Notes under the pieces: model-generated | What the model saw: the letters and a program-made list of their open reading frames with translations, nothing else | The model's database searches: none | Told to the model about the DNA's origin: nothing | Position numbers and translations under genes: made by a program | In this document: in pieces, positions 37,001-43,595 of the stretch | Layout: each line of letters opens with the position of its first letter | Numbering within the stretch: the stretch's first letter is position 1 | From: Plazaster borealis | Lineage: Eukaryota; Echinodermata; Asteroidea; Forcipulatida; Labidiasteridae | DNA: 64,000 nt | Direction: 5' to 3' | Assembly: GCA_021014325.1 (NCBI GenBank) | Contig: CM037469.1 | Location: forward strand, 16,701,701 to 16,765,700

Positions 37001-37280
37001 GGGAGTCGTTTCCTACAATGTTTTATACTATCAACAGCTCTCCGTTGCTTGTTACTAAGTAAGTTTTTATGCTAATATTTGTTTTCAGTCATTACCAAAC
37101 GTGTACGATACCTTTATGGAGAACGGTGCACCAACAAGGTATAATGTTTTTGGTGGCCTACGATAGTTTATGCACCTGCATGCAGTGTTTCTACTCACTT
37201 TGACCGAGAACAACAGCAGGTGAGAAGGCCACTAAAAGAGCAACGACAAAACTGGACAGGGCGATCGTTGTTCTTTCCAT
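16015..37280 (-). CDS. Type I membrane protein with four Calx-beta domains (complete, 15 exons, 671 aa)
   Basis: Fifteen minus-strand exons sum to 2,016 nt: 671 codons plus TAA. All phases match, which makes the model very secure. Residues 1-27 form a signal peptide (ALSSFVVALLVAFSPAVVLG). Four Calx-beta domains follow at about 28-141, 142-252, 253-366 and 367-477. Each has the opening Y/F-x-V-x-E-x-x-G strand (PIREGDGAHVIIEIVR; ITVREATGGVQVDIII) and most the closing acidic D-D-D/N-E (TITIQDDD; VYIDDNE). Calx-beta domains are Ca2+-binding beta-sandwiches known from Na/Ca exchangers, integrin beta4 and FREM/ECM3 proteins. A single helix (about 480-505, LAIILIATGCAVFLVLVLIM then CCCAF) precedes a 160-residue tail rich in Arg, Asp and Glu, with DQPPPPPQEQP as a possible SH3/EVH1 ligand. 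Domain 4 ends in TITDSAS without the acidic cluster, so its Ca2+ site may be incomplete. Likely a cell-surface adhesion or Ca2+-dependent receptor (inference). I know no named orthologue. Confidence 0.9.
16060..16200 (-). repeat. Fragment of family C repeat
   Basis: 'tttggtaatgactctgaaaa', 'cttggtaagaagta' and 'cagcagctttggatagtat' match the element at 27018-27382. It lies in the last intron of the Calx-beta gene. Confidence 0.6.
16304..16390 (-). CDS. Calx-beta gene exon 14
   Basis: 29 codons, phase 0-0: DRQELIDQRRARSMFNPSG and EREPYWERGL. Confidence 0.9.
16400..17800. other. Intron with GC/CpG-rich inverted repeats
   Basis: No gene seen beyond the Calx-beta intron. The stretch 16780-17345 holds 'acccgttgcataacgcg' units and a hairpin with arms 'gggtgtcattttgggtgtcaaaa' (17097-17119) and 'ttttgacacccaaaatgac' (17144-17162), apparently family F. 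Confidence 0.5.
17808..17843 (-). CDS. Calx-beta gene exon 13 (36-nt microexon)
   Basis: 12 codons, phase 0-0: DRETERRRVQPD, between ttttaag| and |gtgagt. It is in frame on both sides, so it could be skipped without a frameshift. Confidence 0.85.
18074..18423. mobile_element. Family A MITE, copy 3
   Basis: Starts TTAAAGGTATCGTACACG, ends GTGTACAGGGCCTTTAA, in the intron next to exon 12 of the Calx-beta gene. Confidence 0.75.
18438..18554 (-). CDS. Calx-beta gene exon 12 (proline-rich tail)
   Basis: 39 codons, phase 0-0: GGPRITELPPSNRVSRNEST then SSDQPPPPPQEQPAPQT. Confidence 0.9.
18600..19490. other. Intron, AT-rich, no gene seen
   Basis: Low-complexity AT sequence between Calx-beta exons 11 and 12. 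Nothing further is supported. Confidence 0.4.
19497..19970. mobile_element. Family B MITE split by a family E element
   Basis: The left part has 'acaccattggtattaccaaagaccag' and the right part resumes 'tatccgcaaa...ccaatgttgtacacacg'. A separate palindrome (19539-19677) sits between them. Confidence 0.6.
19539..19677. mobile_element. Family E palindromic element (about 140 bp)
   Basis: 'gggtcgatttcacaaaactc' to 'gaaatcggcccc' with inner 'ggactagtcc' and 'taagactagtctta' palindromes. Near-identical to 53064-53203. Confidence 0.75.
20564..20717. repeat. Family F hairpin
   Basis: Arms 'accccttgcacaacgcg' / 'cgcgttgtgcaaggggt' and 'ccgccattttgggagtcaa' / 'ttgactcccaaaatggc' give a nearly complete foldback of about 150 bp. 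Confidence 0.7.
20791..21090. repeat. Family F repeats with TGACGTCA-like ends
   Basis: Two direct copies of 'accccttgcattggccgcca' with '...gagggcgctgttt...cttgtgac(g/t)tca'. A related copy is at 32909-33063. Confidence 0.6.
21151..21450. mobile_element. TTTAAAGG-bounded MITE, family G copy 1
   Basis: 'TTTAAAGGTATTGTGCAGGA' to 'TCCTGTACAATACCTTTAAA', with 'ttggtagagctgac'. The second copy is at 55953-56356. Confidence 0.65.
21482..21669 (-). CDS. Calx-beta gene exon 11 (cytoplasmic tail)
   Basis: Phase 1 in, 0 out. It encodes LYNEHERREVPDVDFPQELP and GGGPIATYIPDDRNDRRQE. Tyr residues near acidic/basic runs could be phosphorylated, but no ITAM pattern is seen. Confidence 0.9.
21739..22115. 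mobile_element. Family A MITE, copy 4
   Basis: CTTAAAGGCACTGAACACG to GTGTACGATACCTTTAAA, in the intron between exons 10 and 11 of the Calx-beta gene. Confidence 0.75.
22776..22880 (-). pseudogene. Relic of a duplicated transmembrane-exon 3' end
   Basis: 'tggagatcagtgg(g/a)(g/a)cccagct', '...ttatttca' and the donor region 'ttttacctc(t/c)tcg' followed by 'ag/ctaccaggttt' align with 24366-24456, across the intron and donor of exon 10. The minus strand reads K-P-G-S-R-R|gtaaaac beside K-P-S-G-R-G|gtaaaag. Upstream of that the frame is AT-rich with stops, so no helix remains. Confidence 0.4.
23392..23743. mobile_element. Family B MITE, copy 1
   Basis: CTTAAAGGGTGTGTACAACA to TGTTGTACACACCCTTTAAG: perfect 20-bp ends with TTAA. 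Confidence 0.8.
23755..24020 (-). mobile_element. Decayed LINE reverse-transcriptase C-terminus
   Basis: One minus-strand frame has RPNLRSSNKQLLNIPRSH then APRLWNDLPYQLRTLDSV; another has ILLLTWKALHGL. These are the end motifs of CR1/L2-type reverse transcriptases, broken by frameshifts and stops. Confidence 0.65.
24024..24370. mobile_element. Family A MITE, copy 5
   Basis: CTTAAAGGCACTGGGCACG to CGTGTCCCGTAACTTTAAT, immediately beside the transmembrane exon. Confidence 0.7.
24437..24550 (-). CDS. Calx-beta gene exon 10 (transmembrane helix)
   Basis: Phase 1-1, 114 nt: about 25 hydrophobic residues from LSTLAIILIATGCAV to LVLIMI, then CCCAFMKPSGRG. Positive residues follow the helix, which places the C-terminus inside. 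The Cys run at the inner face is a likely palmitoylation site (inference). Confidence 0.95.
24680..24704. repeat. (TA)n microsatellite
   Basis: About eleven TA units in a Calx-beta intron. Confidence 0.9.
25054..25172. mobile_element. Short palindromic element (about 115 bp)
   Basis: 'gtgcattttcgcggctgtaa' and 'ccaataactgttt' are inverted in 'aaacagttattgg' and 'ttacaaccgcaaaaacgcac'. Loop around 25105. Confidence 0.75.
25640..25815. repeat. Dispersed repeat with TTAGGG-like core
   Basis: 'cctatgttccac' and 'ggaacatagg' are inverted around 'ggttaaggttagggttagg'. Related to 10985-11095. Confidence 0.55.
25851..26078 (-). CDS. Calx-beta gene exon 9 (domain 4, second half)
   Basis: Phase 1-1, 228 nt: SATQDKDYTGLDTELIF to TTVTITDSAS. 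The last acidic cluster seen in domains 1-3 is replaced by DSAS just before the membrane. Confidence 0.95.
26100..26640. other. Intron, A-rich low complexity
   Basis: Poly-T, a C run (26208) and long A-rich stretches between exons 8 and 9. Nothing else seen. Confidence 0.5.
26651..26755 (-). CDS. Calx-beta gene exon 8 (domain 4, first half)
   Basis: Phase 1-1, 105 nt: FSILQTAYTVNEEDTNVKIQ to GYLTAVSSI. Confidence 0.9.
27018..27382. mobile_element. Family C MITE
   Basis: 'ATTAAAGGCATCGTGCACG' to 'CGTGTACGATGCCTTTAG', with a 'gactctgaaaacgtatggca' interior. It lies next to exon 7 of the Calx-beta gene. Confidence 0.7.
27398..27628 (-). CDS. Calx-beta gene exon 7 (domain 3, second half)
   Basis: Phase 1-1, 231 nt: TVADGDYTNLLRTVNF to RLAVYIDDNE. 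Contains N-D-D-N-x-V-E, the usual mid-domain acidic turn. Confidence 0.95.
27870..28478 (-). mobile_element. tRNA-derived SINE split by a foldback element
   Basis: Read on the minus strand, the head is 'gtgtcgtggcagaacggttaa' with B box 'gggtacgagtcccgg'. It continues to 'taatacttgtgtcc', is interrupted, then resumes 'aagcaagacacttaacca' and 'cggatgggacgtaaaaccg'. The uninterrupted relative is at 51883-52200. Confidence 0.8.
28019..28374. mobile_element. Foldback element with TTAA target duplication inside SINE
   Basis: TIR AGGGACACGTTGCCTTGGAT at both ends, inverted, flanked by TTAA at 28015 and 28375. The inner stem 'tggttttcctttcac' and 'aacacggtcggccattt' pairs almost perfectly with its partner after 28190. 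The loop is only a few bases ('aactttttga'). Confidence 0.9.
28918..29028 (-). CDS. Calx-beta gene exon 6 (domain 3, first half)
   Basis: Phase 1-1, 111 nt: VQYQITGSDITVREATGGVQ to DVQAASTI. Confidence 0.9.
29498..29722 (-). CDS. Calx-beta gene exon 5 (domain 2, second half)
   Basis: Phase 1-1, 225 nt: CNVGCTATRTADFTPLINT to TTVFIQDDD. The Cys pair at its start is unique among the four domains. Confidence 0.95.
29735..30025. other. Intron, T-rich, nothing seen
   Basis: T/G-rich low-complexity sequence between Calx-beta exons 4 and 5. Confidence 0.4.
30030..30690. repeat. Minisatellite, six copies of 104 bp
   Basis: The marker 'cagagtagaa' falls at 30117, 30221, 30325, 30429, 30533 and 30639: spacing 104, 104, 104, 104, 106. 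Each unit holds the palindrome ATTCTACTgccgcAGAGTAGAAT and 'ggaattcgggagacttctcag'. Copies are almost identical, and alternate C/T at 'cttg(c/t)ttatta' suggests a 208-bp higher-order unit. Confidence 0.95.
31147..31254 (-). CDS. Calx-beta gene exon 4 (domain 2, first half)
   Basis: Phase 1-1, 108 nt: FGFENTTPIQVSESAGTVDV to RTGNPQRQATV. Confidence 0.9.
31659..31895 (-). CDS. Calx-beta gene exon 3 (domain 1, second half)
   Basis: Phase 1-1, 237 nt: TALATTDFTPITNQ, the conserved A-x-x-D-F/Y-T motif, to ATATITIQDDD. Confidence 0.95.
32017..32342. mobile_element. Family B MITE, copy 2
   Basis: TTAAAGGGTGTGTACAACA to TGTTGTACACACCCTTTTA. Slightly shorter than copy 1. Confidence 0.75.
32556..32747. 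repeat. Dispersed repeat, 'gtgtccaaatt' family, copy 1
   Basis: 'ttttagccaggatttggtaa' to 'cccctctggctaacact', an inverted match of 50561-50760. Confidence 0.65.
32765..32869 (-). CDS. Calx-beta gene exon 2 (domain 1, first half)
   Basis: Phase 1-1, 105 nt: YALKGTTYPIREGDGAHVII to TVNQASSI. This is the opening strands of Calx-beta 1. Confidence 0.9.
32909..33063. repeat. Family F repeat
   Basis: 'agaccccttgcatatgacgtca' to 'ggtcaaagcaaggggtcta', with 'acagcgccctcactg'. Confidence 0.65.
33070..34420. other. Intron 1 of Calx-beta gene, nothing seen
   Basis: AT-rich, no supported coding region or clear repeat. Confidence 0.4.
34424..34882. mobile_element. Long palindromic MITE, copy 1
   Basis: Ends CTGCTCACAAAAAGTTAGGA and the inverse '...aactttatgtgagcag'. 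The arms pair through 'ttattatttattac', 'gaacact' and 'cacaaatcaaatgt', so almost the whole element folds into a hairpin. Second copy at 60917-61374. Confidence 0.85.
35297..35465. repeat. Two-copy direct repeat (about 90 bp)
   Basis: 'gttgccgataggcgtacaaa' then 'cgatctaat(t/g)g(a/g)gg' and 'gaagtcaagt(t/c)cagcctttc' occur twice in tandem. Confidence 0.8.
35480..36735. other. Intron 1 of Calx-beta gene, AT-rich
   Basis: Inverted pieces near 35505-35640 ('accgatttgaaataaatg' / 'catttatttcaaattggt'). No gene seen. Confidence 0.4.
36740..37116. mobile_element. Family A MITE, copy 6
   Basis: TTAAAGGCACTGAACACG to CGTGTACGATACCTTTA, about 80 bp downstream of the signal-peptide exon in gene direction. 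Confidence 0.75.
37199..37280 (-). CDS. Calx-beta gene exon 1 (start codon, signal peptide)
   Basis: The ATG is at 37278-37280. It encodes MERTTIALSSFVVALLVAF then SPAVVLGQ, and leaves phase 1 at CAAA|gtgagt. The hydrophobic core and VLG-Q ending fit a cleaved signal peptide. Confidence 0.9.
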
Positions 37281-37937
37281 TGTGCTCGTCTTTCCGATCC
37301 ACAGCTGAGTCTCTGTTCAAACTTCTCTTGAAGAGTCCACAGAATGTGCTCTTTTAGACGACTATAGTGTTAGTGTGTCCAAAGGTAGACAAGTTTCTTC
37401 AGGTAAAAATGGAAAGTGTCAAAAAGGAGTTGCCCTCATTTTCTTTACGTACAGAACAAACAGCCACTCGGTTTTGCGATAGACTGTGGGTGTTTTTTTG
37501 TACAGGGGGTGAATGGTTCATGTCGGGCTGCAATGACCACTCAGGCGTGTCCCTCCCTACAACACAAAAGAAACTTTTGTTAAAAAGGAAGGCTTGCCTG
37601 TTTACGTTTTATCGGGTATGGAACGCCTTATGAGCCAATATCCATGGAAGGAAAAATGTTGCAAAAAAAGAAAAAGCGATAATTTGATTAAACGGGAGTG
37701 GCACCTTGCGTGTGTTAGTCATGGCGCGGTCATGCATATAGAGGGTGCACTTTGAATTCTCGGACAGTTTGCTTGTTTAAAGTCAAATATTGCAAATGAA
37801 ATTCAGTATACCGCCCTCTGTTGCTGGAAGCAATGCAGCTAAACCACTAGTCTTGGTCCAAGACGTTACTATCTCATACTCGTGATAAACCCGACAGAGG
37901 GCGCGCTTTTCTTCTTGAATTCATCGGGATGCACCGT

Positions 37938-38391
37938 TGGGGCGCACCACTCTAAATAATCTCCCATAGGAACCAATGCTAAATGATAATTATTCAAAAA
38001 TACTCAAAAAATCGTGTAAGTCTCTCAGCCTCTTGAAAACCAATCAGACATATTTCCGGACAGCTAAACTTCAGAATTCTTTTCAATTTTTTGGCAGGTC
38101 AACCGTTTAGAATTTTTGCTAACTACCCCAGAAGAAAAAAACACAAATTTTTTGGTTTTTTTCCAAAACCGACTTGCTGCCAGTTTTCGTGAAGCACTTT
38201 AACGCCTAAATTTATCAAGTCTCCTCAAAAGTTGAAGCACAGAACCCCCAGGTTGTGATAGATTCTTATATTTACACAATCTATTAATTGCATGACCCCA
38301 AAAACGTTATAATTTAAAATAAGTTGTGGGTTTACAAATTATGATAAGTAGCTTGGCGCATGAATTCTTGCTTATTTAGGTTGGTGCACCC
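37938..38391. mobile_element. 'GGTGCACC' foldback element, copy 1
   Basis: 'ggcgcaccactctaaataa' to 'tatttaggttggtgcaccc'; interior 'gccagttttcgtgaagcac' and 'aattgcatgaccccaaaaac' are shared with copy 2. Confidence 0.65.
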
Positions 38392-38423
38392 ATTGATCTC
38401 AATATGATCAATGGGTGCACCCG

Positions 38424-38894
38424 TGGGTGCACCACACTAAATAAACTCCCTTAGCAAACAATGCTAAATGCTAAATATTCCGATAAAATACTCAAAAATA
38501 CTTTTAAGTCTCTCAGCCTCTTGAAAACCAATCAGACATATTTTCAAACTTCTTTTCAACTTTTGGCAGGTCAGCCGTTTGGAATTTTTGCTAATTGCAC
38601 CAGATAAAACACCCCCCGAAAATGTGCTTTTTCCCAAACCGACTTGCTGCCAGTTTTCATGAGGCACTCCTCGATCTCCTCCAATTCCCAAGCCAAATAC
38701 AACTTTATAGCCCAAATTTATCAAATCTCCTCAGAAGTTGAGGCACAGAACCCCAGGTTCTGGTATTGCGTTATAATTAAACAATCTATTAATTGCATGA
38801 CCCCAAAAACGTTATTATTAAAGATTTTGAGGGCCTACAATTTATGATAATCAGCTTGGCGCATGAATTTTGGCCTATTTAGTGTAGTGCACCC
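38424..38894. mobile_element. 'GGTGCACC' foldback element, copy 2
   Basis: 'gtgggtgcaccacactaaat' to 'ttagtgtagtgcaccc'. A head-to-tail neighbour of copy 1, separated by a small palindrome 'attgatctcaatatgatcaat'. Confidence 0.7.
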
Positions 38895-39634
38895 ATCGCG
38901 GTTGACGACTGTCTGTAGGAAGCTAGAAATCAAACCAAGGATAGTGACGTCACGCCCTCTGTTTTTGAAATTGATCCATTTCGATGCGTTGTTTGAATTG
39001 ATCCATTTCGGTGCGAAGGTCTTGGAACTAAGACTACCAAACCACCCGTGCAGTAATTCCTTCCTCAACTGAGTCCGTGGTTTCCAAGGCTACTATACCT
39101 TTGAAAACCTCCAGGCCGTTTCAATTTCCCCTCGTCCACTGAACGCGAGCAATGATTTGTACCAGAGCAAGCATTTCCTTACGATGATACCATAACATTT
39201 ATTTTACCGCCCAAAATAAACTGGTCAGCGTAGTACATGTCGCTCGACGCCTTTACTAGCTCGCGCTGAGGGTTCACCCACAAAGTAGCTCCTCAAATCC
39301 ATCGCACAATCTGTACATCGACAGCATGTCCTACTTTTTTTTTTACTTGGACTCATGCGCAACACGCAGTGCATCTTATCCTCACATTATGTGAGGCTGC
39401 ACTTTATAGGAAGGAAGGAAGGAAGATGTGGCCACTATCCACAGCGAATTTGTTATAATTTTAAAGACCAACCCTGGCAACGGACATCTCTTGATACATT
39501 AGGCCTAATATCATTTAAGTTTGCACTATTTCATCTAATTAACCTTTGTTTCAAAATGAGTGACCTTGTACATTTCAGGATATTTCCTGGCACACAAGAT
39601 ACTACACTGGTCATAATAGAAAAATCTTACATCC

Positions 39635-39790
39635 TGCGTCATAATTTTATACTTAAATTAGACAACCAGACGACAACATTTGCTATTGAGGTTGAGGACA
39701 TTGGCATATATGATGCTGAAGTAAAGTATATACATGGCAAGAGAAATCTCAATGCCGACCTTCCTCAGTCCCTGTTTTATGTCTGAACCA
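39635..39790 (+). pseudogene. Possible retrotransposon RNase H end fragment
   Basis: The frame reads TTTFAIEVEDIGIYDAEVKY then IHGKRNLNADLPQSL. This resembles the end of Ty3/gypsy-type RNase H (I-x-Y-I-x-G-K-x-N-x-x-A-D-x-L-S-R). The catalytic Asp of the D-H motif is not visible upstream, and the segment is isolated. Confidence 0.4.
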
Positions 39791-39799
39791 GGCCAGAAG

Positions 39800-40710
39800 G
39801 AGTATGAAGCAAGTGTTTGATATCAAACTAAAAAGAAGCTAGGCTGTTAGTGAAAACACAATATCAGGCAATGAAGGGATGGCAAGCTGTTGATATTATA
39901 ATTATAGGGGAATAACAAGTTACAAAGGGGAAATGGACATAACAAAATTATGAGAAAGACATTTTTTATTGTACCTATAGGTAGCTGTCTGAAATGGCTC
40001 TCTCCAGGTTTCGAATTTGAGAAGCAAATATGGTTTTAGATAAAAAATATAAATAAAAATAGTTGCCAGGAGAGTAATGCCAGATATGGTTTGTTCATCC
40101 GATAATCTAAACCGCAGTCTGATAAAAAAAATGACGCAAGCGTGGTTTAACTACATTAGCCAAGGTCACTATTATGACTCATGAGGCCAAACAAAATCGA
40201 TTGTTTGTTTCCCGGCAACATTTCTGAAAAAAATTTCTGAGAAACTTTTCATTAGTTCATTCATTGTCAATAGAGAGCTATACATTTACGTATATATTTA
40301 CGATTTGTGCCCCAAAATCGCAAAGAATCACGAACATGATTTACGTTAATAATTATTCACGATTTCGGCCATGTTCCGAATATTTTACGATCGATGTCCC
40401 TTGAAGCCAACTCTAAGATAATTAAACTATAGTTGTTGACGATGACGAAACCGCAGTGATGAACTGTCAGTCCGCTGCAGTTTGAATTTCGTGGTACCGG
40501 TAGGGCCTTTCGTGGTTTCCAGAAATACGCTGATTTGTTTTGATTTTACACCGGATTTTGCGCATTCTAATTCTTGCTAACTGTAGGCCTACTTATTCGG
40601 GGAAATTTCAGGGAAGGACAGAGATTTATATTATAAAAAAAACCCGAATTATTATTATTTATTTTTATTAACTAATTTATTTGTTTATTAATTAACAAAT
40701 TTTGCCAGCT
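39800..40710. other. Intergenic, nothing seen
   Basis: No supported gene between the divergent Calx-beta and cytokine-like genes. AT-rich with short homopolymers. Confidence 0.4.
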
Positions 40711-40713
40711 TCC

Positions 40714-41090
40714 CTTAAAGGTATCGTACACGTTTGGAAATTGTCAAAGACCAGTGTTCTCACTTGGTGTATCCCAACATATGCATAAAATAACAAGCCT
40801 GTGAAAATTTGGGCCCAATTGGTCATCAAAGTTGCAAGAAAATGGATGAAAGAAAAAACACCCTTGTTGTACAAATTTGTGTGCTTTCAGATAGGAATAA
40901 TAAAAACTTCTTGCAAGAAGTTTTTATTATTTTAGTGAGAAATTACCTCTTTCTCAAAAACTACGTTACTTCAGAGGGAGTCGTTTTCTACAATGTGTTA
41001 TACTATCAACAGCTCTCCGTTGCTCGTTACCAAGTAAGTTTTTATGCTAATATTTGTTTTGAGGTACCAAACGTGTACGATACCTTTAAA
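40714..41090. mobile_element. Family A MITE, copy 7
   Basis: CTTAAAGGTATCGTACACG to CGTGTACGATACCTTTAAA. Its right end abuts the next element. Confidence 0.8.
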
Positions 41091-41448
41091 GGCCCTGTGT
41101 ACACTATTGGTAAGATCGATTAACACAATGTTCACAGATTCACACATAACTTACATGATTTAAAGTAGGCCTAAGTAATGGTTGAAAGGGTTCCTTAAAA
41201 TATTTCTGCCTAAAATGCTATCGTTTCTGAGAAATGAGTAAAACAATACTTTTTATCACGCGCGATAAAAACTCAATGTTTGAAAAAACAGAAAAAAAAA
41301 CATATAAGGTCTCTTTTCACTATTTTCTCGTGACCTCGATGACCGATTGAGCTCCAACTTTCACAGGTTTGTTTGTTCATGCATGTTGAATCACACAAAA
41401 AGTGGACACTGATTTTGAGCTGTTACCAAAAGTGTACAATCCCTTTAA
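41087..41448. mobile_element. Family B-like MITE abutting copy 7
   Basis: 'TTTAAAGGCCCTGTGTACAC' to 'GTGTACAATCCCTTTAAA'. It shares the TTTAAA with the family A copy, so one inserted at the other's TTAA. Confidence 0.7.
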
Positions 41449-41671
41449 ATTATGTCCTCTCTCATTGCATATTCATTGGGCAGTTTGGATTTAGAACTAA
41501 GTTGTTTCTCTCTCTGTTTTGCCATGGAAGTTTGTGTTTACTAATCTCGACTTTTTGTTTGCAGTTTATCCCGTTGGTTGCGTACCTGGCGTGACCATGA
41601 CGTAGTGTCCGCCCCCCCTACACCACGTCGAGTCGCCCATACCATGCCCATACCATGCCCTTAAGAGTGCT

Positions 41672-41682
41672 AAAGTGAAACT
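41672..41682 (+). promoter_or_regulatory. IRF/PRDI-like motif
   Basis: AAAGTGAAACT contains AANNGAAA (AAGTGAAA), the core bound by IRF factors. About 120 bp upstream of a TATA box. A short motif, so chance occurrence is possible. Confidence 0.4.
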
Positions 41683-41695
41683 ACAGATTGTCGGT

Positions 41696-41706
41696 GGGAA
41701 AATCCC
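41696..41706 (+). promoter_or_regulatory. kappaB-like motif
   Basis: GGGAAAATCCC, a near-palindromic Rel/NF-kappaB-type site, about 90 bp upstream of the TATA box. Confidence 0.5.
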
Positions 41707-41796
41707 AACCATGGCTTATTTCGCAATGATTTTGTCACGTCAGGCCAAGAGTAAAGATGAGATTTGCTTCAGTCAAATCAGATTACTTTCATGTGT

Positions 41797-41805
41797 TATA
41801 AAAGG
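41797..41805 (+). promoter_or_regulatory. TATA box of the cytokine-like gene
   Basis: TATAAAAGG. A non-coding exon that ends in a strong donor begins about 30 bp downstream. Confidence 0.6.
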
Positions 41806-41829
41806 CAGACGTACAAGACGAAAGGCAGA

Positions 41830-42019
41830 GATTTTCGAACGACGAAGCCTCAACTCTCAACATAGGAAGAAACGACATCACGTACGTACTGCTACTGACT
41901 GGAGACTGAGATAGTGACTCCACTCTTGAACAGCAACAGAATTCCCATCATTCCCTTCAAAAGTTTTATTGGGGCCATTTATTGTTTCAATCATTCAAGA
42001 CGCACATTGTCATCACAAG
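41830..42019 (+). other. Putative 5' UTR exon of the cytokine-like gene
   Basis: The sequence starts about 30 nt after the TATA box and ends CACAAG|gtaagaa. It has only short upstream ORFs. It would splice to the acceptor tttttag|AGGAGG at 44341. The exact start is inferred. Confidence 0.5.
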
Positions 42020-42094
42020 GTAAGAATTTGTTTTGTTTGACATAAATAAAGAATCAATTAGCATTTTGTGTACCTACACTCTACTACACTACAC

Positions 42095-42225
42095 CACAGT
42101 AACTACTGTGGGATCTTCCCTACCTCAAACCGCGTAGTCGTCACGGTTGAGGCAGAGCACCCGTCTAAGCTCCAACCGAGAGTTGAATGCGAAGATCTCG
42201 CGGGGAAAATACTAGACTACTCACG
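42095..42225. repeat. Fragment of the 1390-2370 foldback family
   Basis: 'acggttgaggcagagcacccgtct' and 'ctccaaccgagagttg...gggaaaatac' match the core and arm of 1945-2370. Confidence 0.65.
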
Positions 42226-42239
42226 TTACTACTATACTA

Positions 42240-42415
42240 CTCATTTGTACACGTTTAATAGTTGTATTCTCTACCAACAGAGACTACCAGAGCCTGACTA
42301 GTGAGAGCATTCAGTAACATGTAAAATCCCTGGTCATGCTGGTACTGTTGCTAAAATAGTTACGACATTGTCAGTCTTCGTTACCGCTTCTAAACAAGTA
42401 AAATAACTAGTGGAT
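42240..42415. repeat. Duplicated palindromic sequence, copy 1
   Basis: 'tctaccaacagagactaccag' and 'ctggtcatgctggtactgttg' are inverted. The 3' part 'gacattgtcagtctt(c)gttaccgct' recurs at 46490-46525. Confidence 0.7.
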
Positions 42416-42441
42416 AGTAATATAAATCATGTCAAGGCTAA

Positions 42442-42772
42442 GGCCAAGTAAAAAAAAATACCAGTTGATCGTCCAGGTTTTTTCAAAAAGAGAAGGATGA
42501 TGAGGCCTTTTTATGTTTTTATTTTTTATTTCTTTCGAAGGTGGCCGCCAAGCATTTTAATTCATACTGGCCACCAATTCTTCAGTTTAAAGTCACCACT
42601 TACTTTCTGTAGTTACAAGTTCTAAAAGATTGGTAAGTTTAATGAAAAATACACAAAAAATGTGTCTTTTTGAAGAAAAAAAAGTAAAATAAAAAATAAT
42701 AATAAAAAGGATGCGGCCTCAAAAAAGGATGAGGGAGAGGATGATCAACTGGTATTTTTTTTTTATTTGGCC
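42442..42772. mobile_element. Inverted-repeat element, 'GGCCAAATAAAAA' ends, copy 1
   Basis: 'ggccaagtaaaaaaaaatacc' plus 'agttgatcgtcc' inverted in 'ggatgatcaact' plus 'ggtatttttttt...ggcc'. Related to 46889-47402. Confidence 0.65.
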
Positions 42773-43071
42773 TAATGTACTGTAGTCTGTGGCTGTTTAT
42801 AATTAGTCGCTGGATTACAGCCAGTGGCGTAACCAGCAGGGCAGGAAGCCCCCTCCCCCGAACCCTTTGCCACCCTCTAAATGAGAGCAACATCAAAATA
42901 TGAATGGTTCGACTTTCCCCTCCCCCAAAATAAATATTGAAAATGTTTGGTTACGCCATACGCCAAGTGCAAAGAGGCAAACTGGGGGAAGTTTTTTTGC
43001 TGGCAATTGGCCAATTTTGTAAAAAGGGCGAACTCTGGTATAATTTATAAATGCATAGACTACAGCTCCAT

Positions 43072-43519
43072 GGCACCATAGTGGTTAGACAGCAGGACTT
43101 GCAATCACAAGGTTGTGGGTTCGAATCCGGTCAAGCTAGTCACTGATTTTACAATGACTAGTAGAAGAAGTATTGTCGTCTAGTTACTGAAGCACAATTT
43201 ATTGATTTGTGCGATTCATAATAATCATTCATAGCAGGCCTCAAAATAAACCACAGCATCCACAGCAATTGCTGTGGTGCCCTGTGCTTTTGCTGTGGTT
43301 CCCTTTGCATTGTTCCAATACAAATTTACATTTTCCTCATAGAAGTGCCCCTTACCAGAGGAAAAATGCTGTGCCCCTTCAAGAACAAAGTTCGAGGCCT
43401 GTCATAGACCTTAGATCAATATTTATGAGAGAGATTGGTTGATGCCAGCTTGGTGTTTATATCCCCTTGTGGGAGCTTTGCCGAGTTCCCTTGTTGGGAA
43501 AACAAACAAACAAACAAAG
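43072..43519 (+). mobile_element. tRNA-derived SINE, type 1, with inserted element
   Basis: A box 'tagtggttagac', B box 'gggttcgaatccgg', tail 'aaacaaacaaacaaacaaag'. Compared with 56710-56965 it carries an extra 167-bp palindromic insertion. Confidence 0.8.
43235..43401. mobile_element. Small element with TCATAG target duplication
   Basis: Ends CAGGCCTC / GAGGCCTG, inverted, flanked by TCATAG at 43229-43234 and 43402-43407. Inside are 'ccacagca' and 'tgctgtgg' repeats. Inserted in the SINE. Confidence 0.75.
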
Positions 43520-43595
43520 CATCAACAGGCACTTCAAACCTGTCCTATTGAAACAAATATTGAATACTGCAAACTTAGTTTACAAATTAAACCTA

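Noticed and set aside
38835..39072. Open frames on both strands near 38835-39072
   Set aside because: They overlap the end of a foldback element and show no splice borders or family pattern.
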